Origin: a virus
Reading direction: 5' to 3' (one strand)
DNA length: 36,013 nt
IMG/VR virus record: IMGVR_UViG_3300046011_005255
Location: 1 to 36,013 of that record
Below, in pieces: positions 1 to 7,287 of this stretch (its first letter is position 1; every line of letters begins with the position of its first letter). Below the pieces are notes generated by a model, which saw only the letters and a list, made by a program, of their open reading frames with translations, searched no databases and was not told where the DNA came from. The translations under genes and the position numbers were made by a program.

Positions 1-1065
1 AGATGCAAAGTTATTGAGTTTCGTGACCGTTGCAATGTCTCCATTTTCAGCATACAAGTTTCCTTGGATATACTTAGATGTAGCATTAGTTGCCCCAGTA
101 TTAATTACATCTTCTAGGAATGCTCCACTTGCAAATAGTGATGCTTTAAAGTTTTCAGCTACAGCACCATTCTCATTAATATCTACAGCAAAGTTACCAG
201 CACCCAAACCTCTAATGGTAATTGAGTTTCCGCTAGTATCCCCATCAACAGTAGTTCCTGCATTGTAGCCTGCTCCGGGATATAAAGTCTCAACTAAGTA
301 AGTTAATCCGCTAGCAGTCAACGCATCAAATGTTGCACCATAAACAGTTATGGATGATACTCCAGCTCCAGATGCTCCGAAACTAGTTGATCCAGTAGAG
401 TGTCTAACAGGGAATAGAACCGCAGCCCCTGTCGTTCTTGCAGAAGAAGTCCAAGAAGTAACACTCAAAGAAGCTCCAGATCCTGCAAAAGACCCAACTA
501 AAGCTCCAGATAATCCTAATCCAGTATCTGAATTGTTATCAAAAACACCAACAGGGTCCGCATCTAAAGAACCACCTATTACTTTCTTTAATGCTCTAGC
601 TTGGCAAGCACCGGGATCTCCAGCAGTTAAAGTGCCTGATGGTATATTAAATTGTTTAGCAGAAGCAAATTGTTCTATACCAGCATTATTTTTTACTTGA
701 ATATCCAAGTAAATATTTTGTGTTAATCCATATTGATTACCAGAAACAATTACGGCTGGGCAAGCTCCAAAAGTAACTGCGGCAGAAGCTTCCACTGCTG
801 AAGTTGCTGCTGCTCTAACGAAATACATTGAGTTTGTTGTCTCCAGTATTTCTAATGAGCCTTCTAATCCTTGTCCATAAATGTCTTCACTTGGAGGACC
901 GAAAGTGTCTATTAATTGATTCTGGCTTGTTATTAATGTAGCTTCGTTTACTGGTCCTTTGGAGGCGAATCCAACAACACCAACTACGGAACTATTCAGA
1001 GATGGCGTGTACTCTGAAAGATCTTTTTCTATGACATATACACCGGGGCTAACAAAGTTTGGCAT
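1..1065 (-). CDS. 18: Tail sheath protein, gp18-like (3' end off the left edge)
   Basis: Contractile sheath subunit that polymerises around the tail tube. The frame is open from an ATG at 1065-1063 to base 1, giving 355 codons with no stop, so the C-terminal part lies outside the window. The start has a strong ribosome site (AGGAGA at 1076-1071, five bases upstream). The N-terminus reads MPNFVSPGVYVIEKDLSEYT, followed by GVVGFASKGPVNEAT and FVRAAA. This matches the tail sheath family N-terminus, which has a 'PGVYV.E.D' opening, a 'G..G....GP.N....I.S' strand and an 'R.....A' strand. T4 gp18 is about 659 residues, so roughly half is present. The part after residue 110 is Gly/Ser/Ala/Thr-rich, as in the variable outer domains of sheath proteins. 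The upstream small gene and gp15 support the assignment. Confidence 0.88.
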   Translation of the reverse strand, partial: MPNFVSPGVYVIEKDLSEYTPSLNSSVVGVVGFASKGPVNEATLITSQNQLIDTFGPPSEDIYGQGLEGSLEILETTNSMYFVRAAATSAVEASAAVTFGACPAVIVSGNQYGLTQNIYLDIQVKNNAGIEQFASAKQFNIPSGTLTAGDPGACQARALKKVIGGSLDADPVGVFDNNSDTGLGLSGALVGSFAGSGASLSVTSWTSSARTTGAAVLFPVRHSTGSTSFGASGAGVSSITVYGATFDALTASGLTYLVETLYPGAGYNAGTTVDGDTSGNSITIRGLGAGNFAVDINENGAVAENFKASLFASGAFLEDVINTGATNATSKYIQGNLYAENGDIATVTKLNNFAS

Positions 1066-1077
1066 AATTATCTCCTA

Positions 1078-1254
1078 TCAAGCGTTAACTATTTTGAGTA
1101 TTCTTTTTTTTGCTAAATTTAATACTTGTTCGGTGATGTAATGGTCAGGAACAACTACACCTTCTCCGGGTTTTAACCATCTTTCATCACAACCTTTTTC
1201 GGTTGAGAAGAATATGGTAAATGATTGCAAGCTTGTGTTTTTTACTAGTTTCAT
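1078..1254 (-). CDS. Small 58-residue protein preceding the tail sheath
   Basis: A short complete gene with ATG at 1254-1252 and TGA at 1080-1078. A strong ribosome site (AGGAGAG at 1267-1261) lies six bases before the start, and the gene fills almost all of the gap between gp15 and the sheath. The product begins MKLVKNTSLQSFTIFFSTEK, continues with RWLKPGEGVVVPDHYITEQV and ends KKRILKIVNA. It has no signal peptide or membrane segment. The PGE turn between short beta-like stretches and the Lys-rich C-terminus resemble the 74-residue protein encoded at 4584-4808. Function is unknown. Its place suggests a tail or head accessory protein made together with the sheath. Confidence 0.8.
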   Translation of the reverse strand: MKLVKNTSLQSFTIFFSTEKGCDERWLKPGEGVVVPDHYITEQVLNLAKKRILKIVNA

Positions 1255-1308
1255 AATTAACTCTCCTGATTATGTACTCTAATACAAATTATTTTTAGAA
1301 ATATTTTT

Positions 1309-2055
1309 TTAAAATTCTAAATTTAATCTTTCTATAGCTCCATTTGAGGTTAAAATAAACTTAGGATTATTTAAATATGTCGATACTGTTACTGTATAAC
1401 TTCTTTTTATTATCCTATCATCTTTATCTTCTGCTTGTAAATCTTGAGCAGTAGAACCATCCTCACCTAAATAAGCCTTTACTAAATTATGCCCGGGAAT
1501 ACTTAAATCAGCATCTGGATTAAATTTTAATCTAATTTGTTCTACTATTTGATCTAAGTCTGATTTATACTTACACCAAACATTAACATTGTAAGTTATT
1601 TCTACTGGAACTGGGGCTAAACTTAATATACGAATCGCTCTATTTTTTACAGGGTCATACTTAGTTTCATGTATTAATAAGGTTTTGTACCTAGATCTAG
1701 CACTATCTAAGGCTGATTTTTCTTGCGATACAGAAACTATGGGTAATATAATATTATTCTCTTGTTGTATTTTTGCTATGGCTCTTTCTGGATTTGCATA
1801 AATACATTTAACATTAACTATATTATTTTCATCATTGATGCAAACCAAGTCAGAGAAAAAGTTAATTATAGATCTTAATAATTCTTTGTATATTCCTGAT
1901 ATGGTCGATTCTTTTTTTGTTATTTTTAGTATCTCATTTCTAATATAAGATTCTCTAGTTAAATAACTATCACTTCTACTACTTAAAGAACCTATCTCAG
2001 TTTGTCCAAGTATAGATTCATTGCGTAAAATAATTTCAATTCCTGAAGTACTCAT
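1309..2055 (-). CDS. 15: Tail terminator / sheath stabiliser, gp15-like
   Basis: Probable tail completion protein that caps the tube and sheath and joins the tail to the neck. The product is 248 residues (T4 gp15 is about 272). The central part, with LPIVSVS, the DPVKNRAIRILSLAPVPVEI segment and then NVWCKYKSDLDQIVEQI, is the most diagnostic for this family: a strand-rich core with 'RA.RILS.APVPV.I.Y....W.KYK.D.DQI.EQI...F.PD'. Its ATG overlaps the gp14-like stop by four bases (ATGA), consistent with translational coupling. The neighbours gp14-like and gp13-like give the expected 13-14-15 order, although two extra basic genes interrupt it. Assignment rests on pattern recognition without an alignment. 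Confidence 0.75.
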   Translation of the reverse strand: MSTSGIEIILRNESILGQTEIGSLSSRSDSYLTRESYIRNEILKITKKESTISGIYKELLRSIINFFSDLVCINDENNIVNVKCIYANPERAIAKIQQENNIILPIVSVSQEKSALDSARSRYKTLLIHETKYDPVKNRAIRILSLAPVPVEITYNVNVWCKYKSDLDQIVEQIRLKFNPDADLSIPGHNLVKAYLGEDGSTAQDLQAEDKDDRIIKRSYTVTVSTYLNNPKFILTSNGAIERLNLEF

Positions 2056-2624
2056 TCGTGGCTGTAACCTCCTAATGGATCAGAAATTTTATTTAAAGGT
2101 GTATCAACTGTTTCAGTATTATCCCTTAGTAATTTAGCATTACAAACTAAGTGATAAACTCCATAAGCCTCAAAAGAATCTTCAACTACTTGGAAGATTT
2201 GATACTTTTGATTTTGGAACAAGGGTTTAATTACATCTCCGGGAATTACTGATCTACCTAATTTTCTTTCAATATAAGATTTATTAAAAGTAAATATTTG
2301 ATTACTGTTTAATTCTACACCAAAATTAGTTAAATTTTCATTAAGTGCTTCTGGTTCGTAATGGCCGTGAACTAGTATTGGAATCTTTGACAATGGTTTA
2401 TTTCTGGATTCCATATAAACAGGATCAAAATCAACTGATTGATTATACTTGTAGAAGTGCATTTTACTTCCACCTAATTTGATTAATTCATCATCTACTA
2501 AATTAAATAAGTTGGTATCTGGATTGTTTTGATCAAATAAACTTAACTCCGATTCTTCCGAGTCTATATCTGGAAGTTCTGGGAGTTTAGTAGTAATTTT
2601 AAAATTATCTTTTTTATTTGTCAT
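2052..2624 (-). CDS. 14: Neck protein, gp14-like
   Basis: Probable head-completion (neck) protein at the head-tail joint. The product is 190 residues, shorter than T4 gp14 (about 256). The first 50 residues are acidic and probably flexible. The conserved core follows: FDPVYMESRNKPLSKIP, a 'VHGHYEPEALNENLTNFGVE' segment, then FTFNKSYIERKLGRSVIPGD and FQVVEDSFEAYGVYHL. The 'D.VY.E....', 'yePe....L..fG' and 'GR...GD.I.' spacing is what I associate with gp14-type neck proteins. The gene starts three bases after the preceding basic gene and overlaps the gp15-like gene by four bases. Confidence 0.7.
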   Translation of the reverse strand: MTNKKDNFKITTKLPELPDIDSEESELSLFDQNNPDTNLFNLVDDELIKLGGSKMHFYKYNQSVDFDPVYMESRNKPLSKIPILVHGHYEPEALNENLTNFGVELNSNQIFTFNKSYIERKLGRSVIPGDVIKPLFQNQKYQIFQVVEDSFEAYGVYHLVCNAKLLRDNTETVDTPLNKISDPLGGYSHE

Positions 2625-2627
2625 TTA

Positions 2628-3215
2628 TTAACAATTCCACTTTCTTAATGCTTTATTTATTCTGCTGTTAGGATCGTTAGCAGTTTTACTAGAAGTTAAT
2701 CTTTTTTTCATTCCACCCATTCGAGCACAGAATGATTTCCTTCTCTTGGCAGACTTAGAACCTTTTTTTAATTTTGAAGGTTTTGTTGTCACAGCCATAG
2801 AAAGTTTTGATCCCGGATTAGCAGCACGGTAGGAAGCTATTCCTTTTTTATTTAATCCACCCTCTGGATTTTTTCCTTCGCTTCTTTGCCAAGCAGGTGT
2901 ACCTTCTATTAACTGCATAAAAAAGTTAGAATATATTTCAATTGAGTCATTCATTTTCTTTTTTCCCTTTGCAAAAGTTGCTACATTTGTTGGTTTAGGA
3001 CCTGTATTCCCCGCTGCTCTTTTTCTTTTTACTGCTGATTTTCTTTGACCTTTAGACATGGAATGTGCTTTTGCTAAAGGCACGCATTTAGGATACCCTT
3101 TACGCTTCTCCCCCTCTTGCCTTCCGCATGGCTTGAACCCGCCACCTTTTTTTGGTGCTCCAATGTCAACCCATTTTTCAGCAACCCATTTTCTCAAGTC
3201 TTCATTTATATTCAT
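2628..3215 (-). CDS. Basic Cys/Lys-rich protein, two small domains of unknown function
   Basis: A 195-residue, strongly basic protein with two separable parts. Residues 1-70 hold a motif seen in small virus-associated domains of unknown function (I associate it with DUF5872): WVDIGAPKKGGGFKPCGRQE, then GYPKCVPLAKA and a run of Lys/Arg ending KRKRAAGN. Residues 106-195 hold a second motif (I associate it with DUF6321): RSEGKNPEGGLNKKG, then PGSKLSMAV, RRKSFCARMGGMKKR and the C-terminal NKALRKWNC. Between them lies L102-I103-E104-G105, which fits a T4-type prohead protease site. The protein is encoded between gp13-like and gp14-like genes, overlapping its upstream neighbour by ATGA. A nucleic-acid-binding or packaged head protein is plausible from charge and position. 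Function is unknown and the domain names are from memory. Confidence 0.75.
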   Translation of the reverse strand: MNINEDLRKWVAEKWVDIGAPKKGGGFKPCGRQEGEKRKGYPKCVPLAKAHSMSKGQRKSAVKRKRAAGNTGPKPTNVATFAKGKKKMNDSIEIYSNFFMQLIEGTPAWQRSEGKNPEGGLNKKGIASYRAANPGSKLSMAVTTKPSKLKKGSKSAKRRKSFCARMGGMKKRLTSSKTANDPNSRINKALRKWNC

Positions 3216-3751
3216 TTTTTCTTACCCCCGGGTTTAACCTTCCCCGAGCAAACTGCTGAAGCGTACATGTTTGCGTATGCAGAAGGGTAAACATCAAACT
3301 TGCGTTTAGCAGCAGCCTTACCTTTAGCACAAAGTTTTTCTATTAGTTGAGTTCCGTAATATTCTGTTGATGAATCTTGTCTAGATTTCTTTTTTCCAAA
3401 AGGACCTTTAGGACCTAAAACAGGCCCACCTTCTTTTGGGGAGCGACTCGTTATTGGAGGTTTTGGTCTGGGCAAATCTTTTGGTTTTGGTTTTTCACCT
3501 TTTGGACCCATCGCAGCTTTTCTTACTTCTTTCCAAAATGGACTTACTTCATTTTCCTCATTTAGCAACTTCCCTGCTAACTCAACTGATTCTCTGGCTT
3601 TAGATAAAGCTATTGCTACAGCTTGCTTCTGAGCTTTCTTAGAGCTTGCAGGTTTGCTTGTACCAATAGTTCCTTTCTTCTTATATTTTTTCATCATCTC
3701 TTTGATGTTACTACTAACTACTTTTTTACTTGATCCTGATTTTAAAGGCAT
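3212..3751 (-). CDS. Basic Lys/Pro-rich protein of unknown function
   Basis: A 179-residue basic protein. Residues 1-55 begin MPLKSGSSKKVVSSNIKEMM, continue through a Lys-rich stretch and then KKAQKQAVAIALSKARES. This resembles a short domain of unknown function (I associate it with DUF6496) found in phages and large DNA viruses. Residues 72-125 are a Pro/Lys-rich linker with repeated GPKG and PKP. The C-terminus contains CAKGKAAAKRKF, then VYPSAYANMYASAVCSGKVK, a Cys-flanked motif recurring in environmental phage proteins. There is no membrane segment or signal peptide. It overlaps the next basic gene by ATGA, and the two were probably acquired or retained as a pair. The likely role is a DNA-binding or head-associated protein, but that is inference from charge and place only. 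Confidence 0.72.
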   Translation of the reverse strand: MPLKSGSSKKVVSSNIKEMMKKYKKKGTIGTSKPASSKKAQKQAVAIALSKARESVELAGKLLNEENEVSPFWKEVRKAAMGPKGEKPKPKDLPRPKPPITSRSPKEGGPVLGPKGPFGKKKSRQDSSTEYYGTQLIEKLCAKGKAAAKRKFDVYPSAYANMYASAVCSGKVKPGGKKK

Positions 3752-3754
3752 ATA

Positions 3755-4630
3755 TCACCATACTGTAAATGTTGGGGGTTCTTCGAATTCGCTACGAAGT
3801 TCTTCTTCCAAAGTTTGTTTTTCTTGTTGGCTTGCTTGTAACAAAGCAGTACCATTCAAATTAGCTCCTCCACCGGGAGATGGAATTGAGTTATACTTTC
3901 CTCTTATTTCCCCAAGTATACCTTTGGCTATTGCTAATGCATATTTTTGTATCCAATTTCTATACGCAGGGTGTATTGTGTTTGTATCAATTGCTCTAAA
4001 CTCTAAAATAACTTTTTCTCCATTTATTACTGGAGCAGGATATATTTGCAATAGATTACCGTTTATTAAATCAAATGCACCTTCTTGACCTAAAACTTTT
4101 TTTGCTAGTTCTAAGTGTGATTGCATCAAATAAAAATCTCCGATTCTAAAATCACCATAAATAAAATTATCTTGGAAATATTTTATAAAAAAATCAAATT
4201 CCAAATCATGTGTTGCTTGTTGTAGTGTTAGTAATGTTTTTCTATGAACAACATAAGTTAGATTATGTGCTATGTGTGGAGGAAGGATGTATTGATTTAT
4301 TCCAGCAGATGCCTCAAATGCTGCAAACTGCCTGTTCCAAAAAGGTGCATGGTAAGAAAACTTATTTATAGATTCTTCTATGGAACTTTTTAATTGAAAA
4401 GAACTTAACTCTACTCTTACAACAGGATGCCCTAATCTAGCTAAGATGTAATCTCTTATAGATAATTCAAATCTATTAAATTCAACACCATCTTGTAGAA
4501 GTCCTGTATTAAGTTCTTCAGTTTTTATTTCGCCATTGGTTATAGTATCTGTTAGTAACCTACCTCCATAGGTTCCAAAAGAATCACCGTAACCCAATAT
4601 CTTTGGCTTGGCTATCACTGGTGTTGACAT
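3755..4630 (-). CDS. 13: Neck protein, gp13-like
   Basis: Probable head-completion protein that binds the portal vertex and accepts the tail. The product is 291 residues (T4 gp13 is about 309). Diagnostic stretches are SIRDYILARLGHPVVRVELS near residues 56-75, followed by 'SIEESINKFSYH', and the helical AYRNWIQKYALAIAKGILGE with GKYNSIPSPGGGANLNGTAL near residue 230-260. The last is typical of gp13 and related connector proteins. The chosen ATG at 4630 lies inside the preceding 74-residue gene, a 47-base overlap in another frame. No other ATG occurs before the conserved core, so the overlap looks real. The C-terminus is acidic. Confidence 0.78.
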   Translation of the reverse strand: MSTPVIAKPKILGYGDSFGTYGGRLLTDTITNGEIKTEELNTGLLQDGVEFNRFELSIRDYILARLGHPVVRVELSSFQLKSSIEESINKFSYHAPFWNRQFAAFEASAGINQYILPPHIAHNLTYVVHRKTLLTLQQATHDLEFDFFIKYFQDNFIYGDFRIGDFYLMQSHLELAKKVLGQEGAFDLINGNLLQIYPAPVINGEKVILEFRAIDTNTIHPAYRNWIQKYALAIAKGILGEIRGKYNSIPSPGGGANLNGTALLQASQQEKQTLEEELRSEFEEPPTFTVW

Positions 4631-4808
4631 CTTCTACAACTCTTTTCTTTTTTAAGTCTATGTTTATTTTAGGCTCTAAAATTAATTCTATAAAAGGTGA
4701 ATCCACTTGATGAGAAGCTTCAAAAAATTCTCCCGGTCTAATTTCAACTATTTTATTATTTATACTTAATAATTGATTCCATTTACATTTAGATCTATAT
4801 TTAAACAT
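4584..4808 (-). CDS. Small 74-residue protein between capsid and neck genes
   Basis: The start used here is the ATG at 4808-4806 (product begins MFKYRSKCKWNQLLSINNKI), because a ribosome site AGGGAG sits four to five bases upstream. An ATG 39 bases further up (4847) would add residues coded by the terminator stem and is rejected. The product has a beta-rich middle with VEIRPGEFFEAS and PFIELILEPKI, then a Lys-rich stretch. The size and the PGE turn recall the 58-residue product at 1078-1254, so the two may be distant paralogues. It is the first gene after the capsid terminator and overlaps the gp13-like gene by 47 bases. Function unknown. Confidence 0.65.
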   Translation of the reverse strand: MFKYRSKCKWNQLLSINNKIVEIRPGEFFEASHQVDSPFIELILEPKINIDLKKKRVVEDVNTSDSQAKDIGLR

Positions 4809-4836
4809 AAAACTCCCTAATATATATAGGTAAGAA

Positions 4837-4872
4837 AAAAGAGGCAAGGAGTTTTATTTCCTTGCCTCTTTT
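4837..4872 (-). terminator. Rho-independent terminator after the major capsid gene
   Basis: A perfect 14-base inverted repeat: left arm 4837-4850 and right arm 4859-4872, with an 8-base loop. Read on the minus strand, the GC-containing stem (AAAAGAGGCAAGGA) is followed by a run of six T, giving a canonical intrinsic terminator 17 bases after the capsid stop. The A/T tracts on both sides could let it act in either direction. It would set capsid mRNA apart from the neck/tail genes downstream. Confidence 0.88.
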
Positions 4873-4888
4873 AATTTAGTTATTTAAA

Positions 4889-6523
4889 TCAGAGAGCATT
4901 ACCCCACTTCTTAGTTACCGCAACGAAGGGGTAAGTAAGGAAGTTGAGTGAGGGGCCTACGATTCTAATTACACGGTAGAATCTTGTGTTAGGCTCGATA
5001 GCAACCTTACCATAACGGGTGAGGATACCCTTTCTTGGTTGGAAGCTATCAGGATCAGTTACTGTTGGCAACTGTTGTAGTGGGATGTAAGGAGCATAGA
5101 TGTAACCAGCATCCATGGCGTTTGAACCCTTATAACCAACCATTATCTCGTCATCTGGGAACATTGGATCTACATAGAGATCGTAACGACCCATGAACTT
5201 GCCTCTAAATTGAATTGAGTTATTGGTGATATTGGTAGGACCATCTTCTCTAGCAATTCCACCTTCCAACTTAGCAGCACTCTCAAGTAATGATGCAACA
5301 ACAGGTGAAGTTAGCAACCAGCTACCGGGACCACGCATTGTAGTCTTGTAGATATCTTGAGCAGCAAAGTTAATTACTGCCAAGAGGTTTGCATAAACTT
5401 CTCCGAGGTGACGGGGATTAAGTGTGCCAGTGAAAGCACCAAAGTCTACTACAAAAACATTTCTGTTGCTTGGTAATGCACCAAACTGATTAGCTGTGGC
5501 CGTAGCATTCAATACAGGGAAATCATATGTAAACTGTCCGGGAACAAAAGTTCCTGTTGCACCAGTATCTTTGTTAGCAAGACCATCAAAAGTACCAAAG
5601 TTTAGATAGCTGCTATCCATATTTTGTAATGAAACACCACCTAGTCCAGAAGTTGCATCATTACGGTTAAATCCATAAGCAATCATACGCAAATCTTCGA
5701 TTAGCTCACGGTCTATTTCCAACTGTAGTTCTTTTGAAAGAAGATCAGTTAATTCTCTTTCAAGATCTAGGTTGTGGTAAGCCTTGAGGTCTTGTGATGC
5801 TTCAAGAGTCCACAATGCACGCATCTTACGAGTACGAGCAATGACAGCCTCTTGTTCAATGTGCATGGTTAGTTCAGGAATACCTGTACCATTTAGACGC
5901 TCACCTGCACTCATTACCCATCCGTAAGTTGCGGATGCATTTGGGAATGCAGCAATCTTGCCGCCCATTGTGCCTGAAGGAGCACCATTACCATAAATTG
6001 CTGAAAGTGAGTTTGTTTGTAACACATTTGATAGGTCGAAACCAGTTACAGCAACATCACCATCAAGGCCAGTGCCTGTTCCAGCAGTTGATCCTGTATA
6101 GAATGTACCAGCATCTGTACCAGAAGCTGAACCGATTGGGTTTGAGGTCAAACCACGGTAGGTCATGTTAAACTTGCTGTAAACAGTCTGAGCTTCATTT
6201 GTACCATACTTACGGCTGTGACCTAAGTAGAATACTTGGCTGACTGGAGCTTGCATTGGCTGAACGCCCACGAAGTTCTTAGCAATCAGCTCAGGGAACA
6301 CTCTTCTTACGAGTGGGAAAGCAAACTTAGCGAAGGTTCCTAGGTGACCAGTTGTGGTGGCTCCTGTTGAAATTTCTTCACGAAGTTTATCTTCTACTAT
6401 AGCTTTAGCTTGATTTTCTAGAAGTTGGGCTGTTACTCTACGGTCGTAGTCGTTATTAATGCCTTCAAGTACAGGCCCCCACTTCTGCGTTAATTTTTCA
6501 TCATGAATATACATTGAGTCCAT
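4889..6523 (-). CDS. 23: Major capsid protein, gp23-like
   Basis: Forms the hexamers of the head shell (HK97 fold). The product is 544 residues (T4 gp23 is 521). Recognisable parts are RRVTAQLLENQAKAI near residue 30, the segment FAFPLVRRVFPELIAKNFVG followed by VQPMQAPVSQVFYL (the 'LVRR..P.LIA....GVQPM..P...IF' signature of T4-type capsids), ARTRKMRALWTLEASQDLKA, and near the end EPNTRFYRVIRIVGPSLNFL. A ribosome site (AGGA) lies nine bases before the first ATG, and M4 is a less likely alternative. T4 gp23 loses an N-terminal propeptide to gp21. Here the only near-consensus site early in the protein is V18-L19-E20-G21, so the cleavage position is uncertain. The gene is 14 bases after the scaffold gene and followed by a strong terminator. 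Confidence 0.95.
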   Translation of the reverse strand: MDSMYIHDEKLTQKWGPVLEGINNDYDRRVTAQLLENQAKAIVEDKLREEISTGATTTGHLGTFAKFAFPLVRRVFPELIAKNFVGVQPMQAPVSQVFYLGHSRKYGTNEAQTVYSKFNMTYRGLTSNPIGSASGTDAGTFYTGSTAGTGTGLDGDVAVTGFDLSNVLQTNSLSAIYGNGAPSGTMGGKIAAFPNASATYGWVMSAGERLNGTGIPELTMHIEQEAVIARTRKMRALWTLEASQDLKAYHNLDLERELTDLLSKELQLEIDRELIEDLRMIAYGFNRNDATSGLGGVSLQNMDSSYLNFGTFDGLANKDTGATGTFVPGQFTYDFPVLNATATANQFGALPSNRNVFVVDFGAFTGTLNPRHLGEVYANLLAVINFAAQDIYKTTMRGPGSWLLTSPVVASLLESAAKLEGGIAREDGPTNITNNSIQFRGKFMGRYDLYVDPMFPDDEIMVGYKGSNAMDAGYIYAPYIPLQQLPTVTDPDSFQPRKGILTRYGKVAIEPNTRFYRVIRIVGPSLNFLTYPFVAVTKKWGNAL

Positions 6524-6537
6524 TTTTTAAATCCTAA

Positions 6538-7176
6538 TCAACGAGAAAAAGGCATTAATTTCATAGCCTCTGGGGATAAGAACGGGTTACCTACCTGTTC
6601 TCTAATAGAGACTGGTTTTTCTGATTCAGAAATAATTACAGCCTTCTCAGAAGAAACAAATTCTTCATCTCTAGAGGCTTCTAAATTTCTCACATTTTCA
6701 ACCAATCTCATTCTGTCCTTTTCAAGCTTTCTCGTCTTTTGCTCGGAAAGGTTTACTTTGCTAGATAGAACTTTAATTGTATTTTGTAATTTTTCATTCT
6801 CTAGAACTAGCTTGTTAATTTGCTCAGATAGAACATCAACTTCCTCTTGTAGTTCGGAGGATTGCTCTTTTATCTCATTAACAACGCTCTTTTCATCTTC
6901 TTCAGAAAGTTCTAGAGTCATCAAAGTTCTAACGGATTCAAATAGTTTTGCGTTTCTGAAAACTTCGTTTTCTTCTGCTAACTCAGTAATAGCTTGTTCC
7001 TTTAATTGATCTATTTTTGTTCTTAAGAAAGCATTAACTTTTGCTTCTAATAAACTAATTTTAGATTCAACTTGTTCATTTATTACTGAATCAACTAGGG
7101 TAAATATTTTTTCTACTGTGGATTCATCTAATCCTTCAGGTAAAATCTCTGCTATATTTGTTAACTTTTTATCCAT
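6538..7176 (-). CDS. 22: Prohead core scaffold protein, gp22-like
   Basis: Probable assembly scaffold, degraded by the prohead protease before DNA packaging. The product is 212 residues (T4 gp22 is about 269). It is highly charged, Glu/Lys-rich and mostly helical, with a long predicted coiled coil at about residues 95-175 containing repeated leucines (EQINKLVLENEKLQNTIKVL). The C-terminus ends NPFLSPEAMKLMPFSR, like gp22 proteins that finish with a short aromatic/basic tail contacting the shell. Two T4-type protease sites are visible: L12-P-E14-G15 and L42-L-E44-A45. The start has AGGAGC upstream. It sits directly between protease and capsid genes, the conserved 21-22-23 order. Confidence 0.85.
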   Translation of the reverse strand: MDKKLTNIAEILPEGLDESTVEKIFTLVDSVINEQVESKISLLEAKVNAFLRTKIDQLKEQAITELAEENEVFRNAKLFESVRTLMTLELSEEDEKSVVNEIKEQSSELQEEVDVLSEQINKLVLENEKLQNTIKVLSSKVNLSEQKTRKLEKDRMRLVENVRNLEASRDEEFVSSEKAVIISESEKPVSIREQVGNPFLSPEAMKLMPFSR

Positions 7177-7287
7177 GGAAAATGCTCCTAGCTTTAAATA
7201 GATACTATCTATGTTATAATTTTTTAATTTTTTTTAAAAAATGTATTAGTTAGTATTAACTCCGGTTTAATAAATACTTTTCAAATT
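7177..7287 (-). other. AT-rich gap between protease and scaffold genes, with a 15-base dyad
   Basis: A 111-base non-coding gap. It holds a perfect dyad ATAGATA-C-TATCTAT at 7198-7212, just upstream of the scaffold ribosome site. The minus strand also reads TTATAA immediately before the dyad (7213-7220 region), which could be part of a -10-like element. A long A/T tract covers 7220-7240. The gap interrupts an otherwise tightly packed operon, so a promoter or processing site for the abundantly needed scaffold and capsid mRNA is plausible. I cannot identify a T4-type late promoter consensus (TATAAATA) here. Confidence 0.4.

Noticed and set aside
14-1141. Plus-strand open frames of 60-116 codons at the left edge.
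   Set aside because: They are antisense to the tail sheath gene and the 58-residue gene, which have family motifs and strong ribosome sites.
2652-2660. AATAAATA-like word about 30 bases upstream of the gp14-like start.
   Set aside because: It is within conserved codons of the basic protein (RINK) and differs from the consensus; no other promoter evidence.
4363-4370. Exact T4 late-promoter word TATAAATA on the minus strand.
   Set aside because: It lies inside the gp13-like coding sequence with no gene start soon after, and several such words are expected by chance in AT-rich DNA of this length.
4809-4847. Upstream ATG at 4847 for the 74-residue gene.
   Set aside because: The added residues would be coded from the terminator arm, and a proper ribosome site precedes the ATG at 4808.
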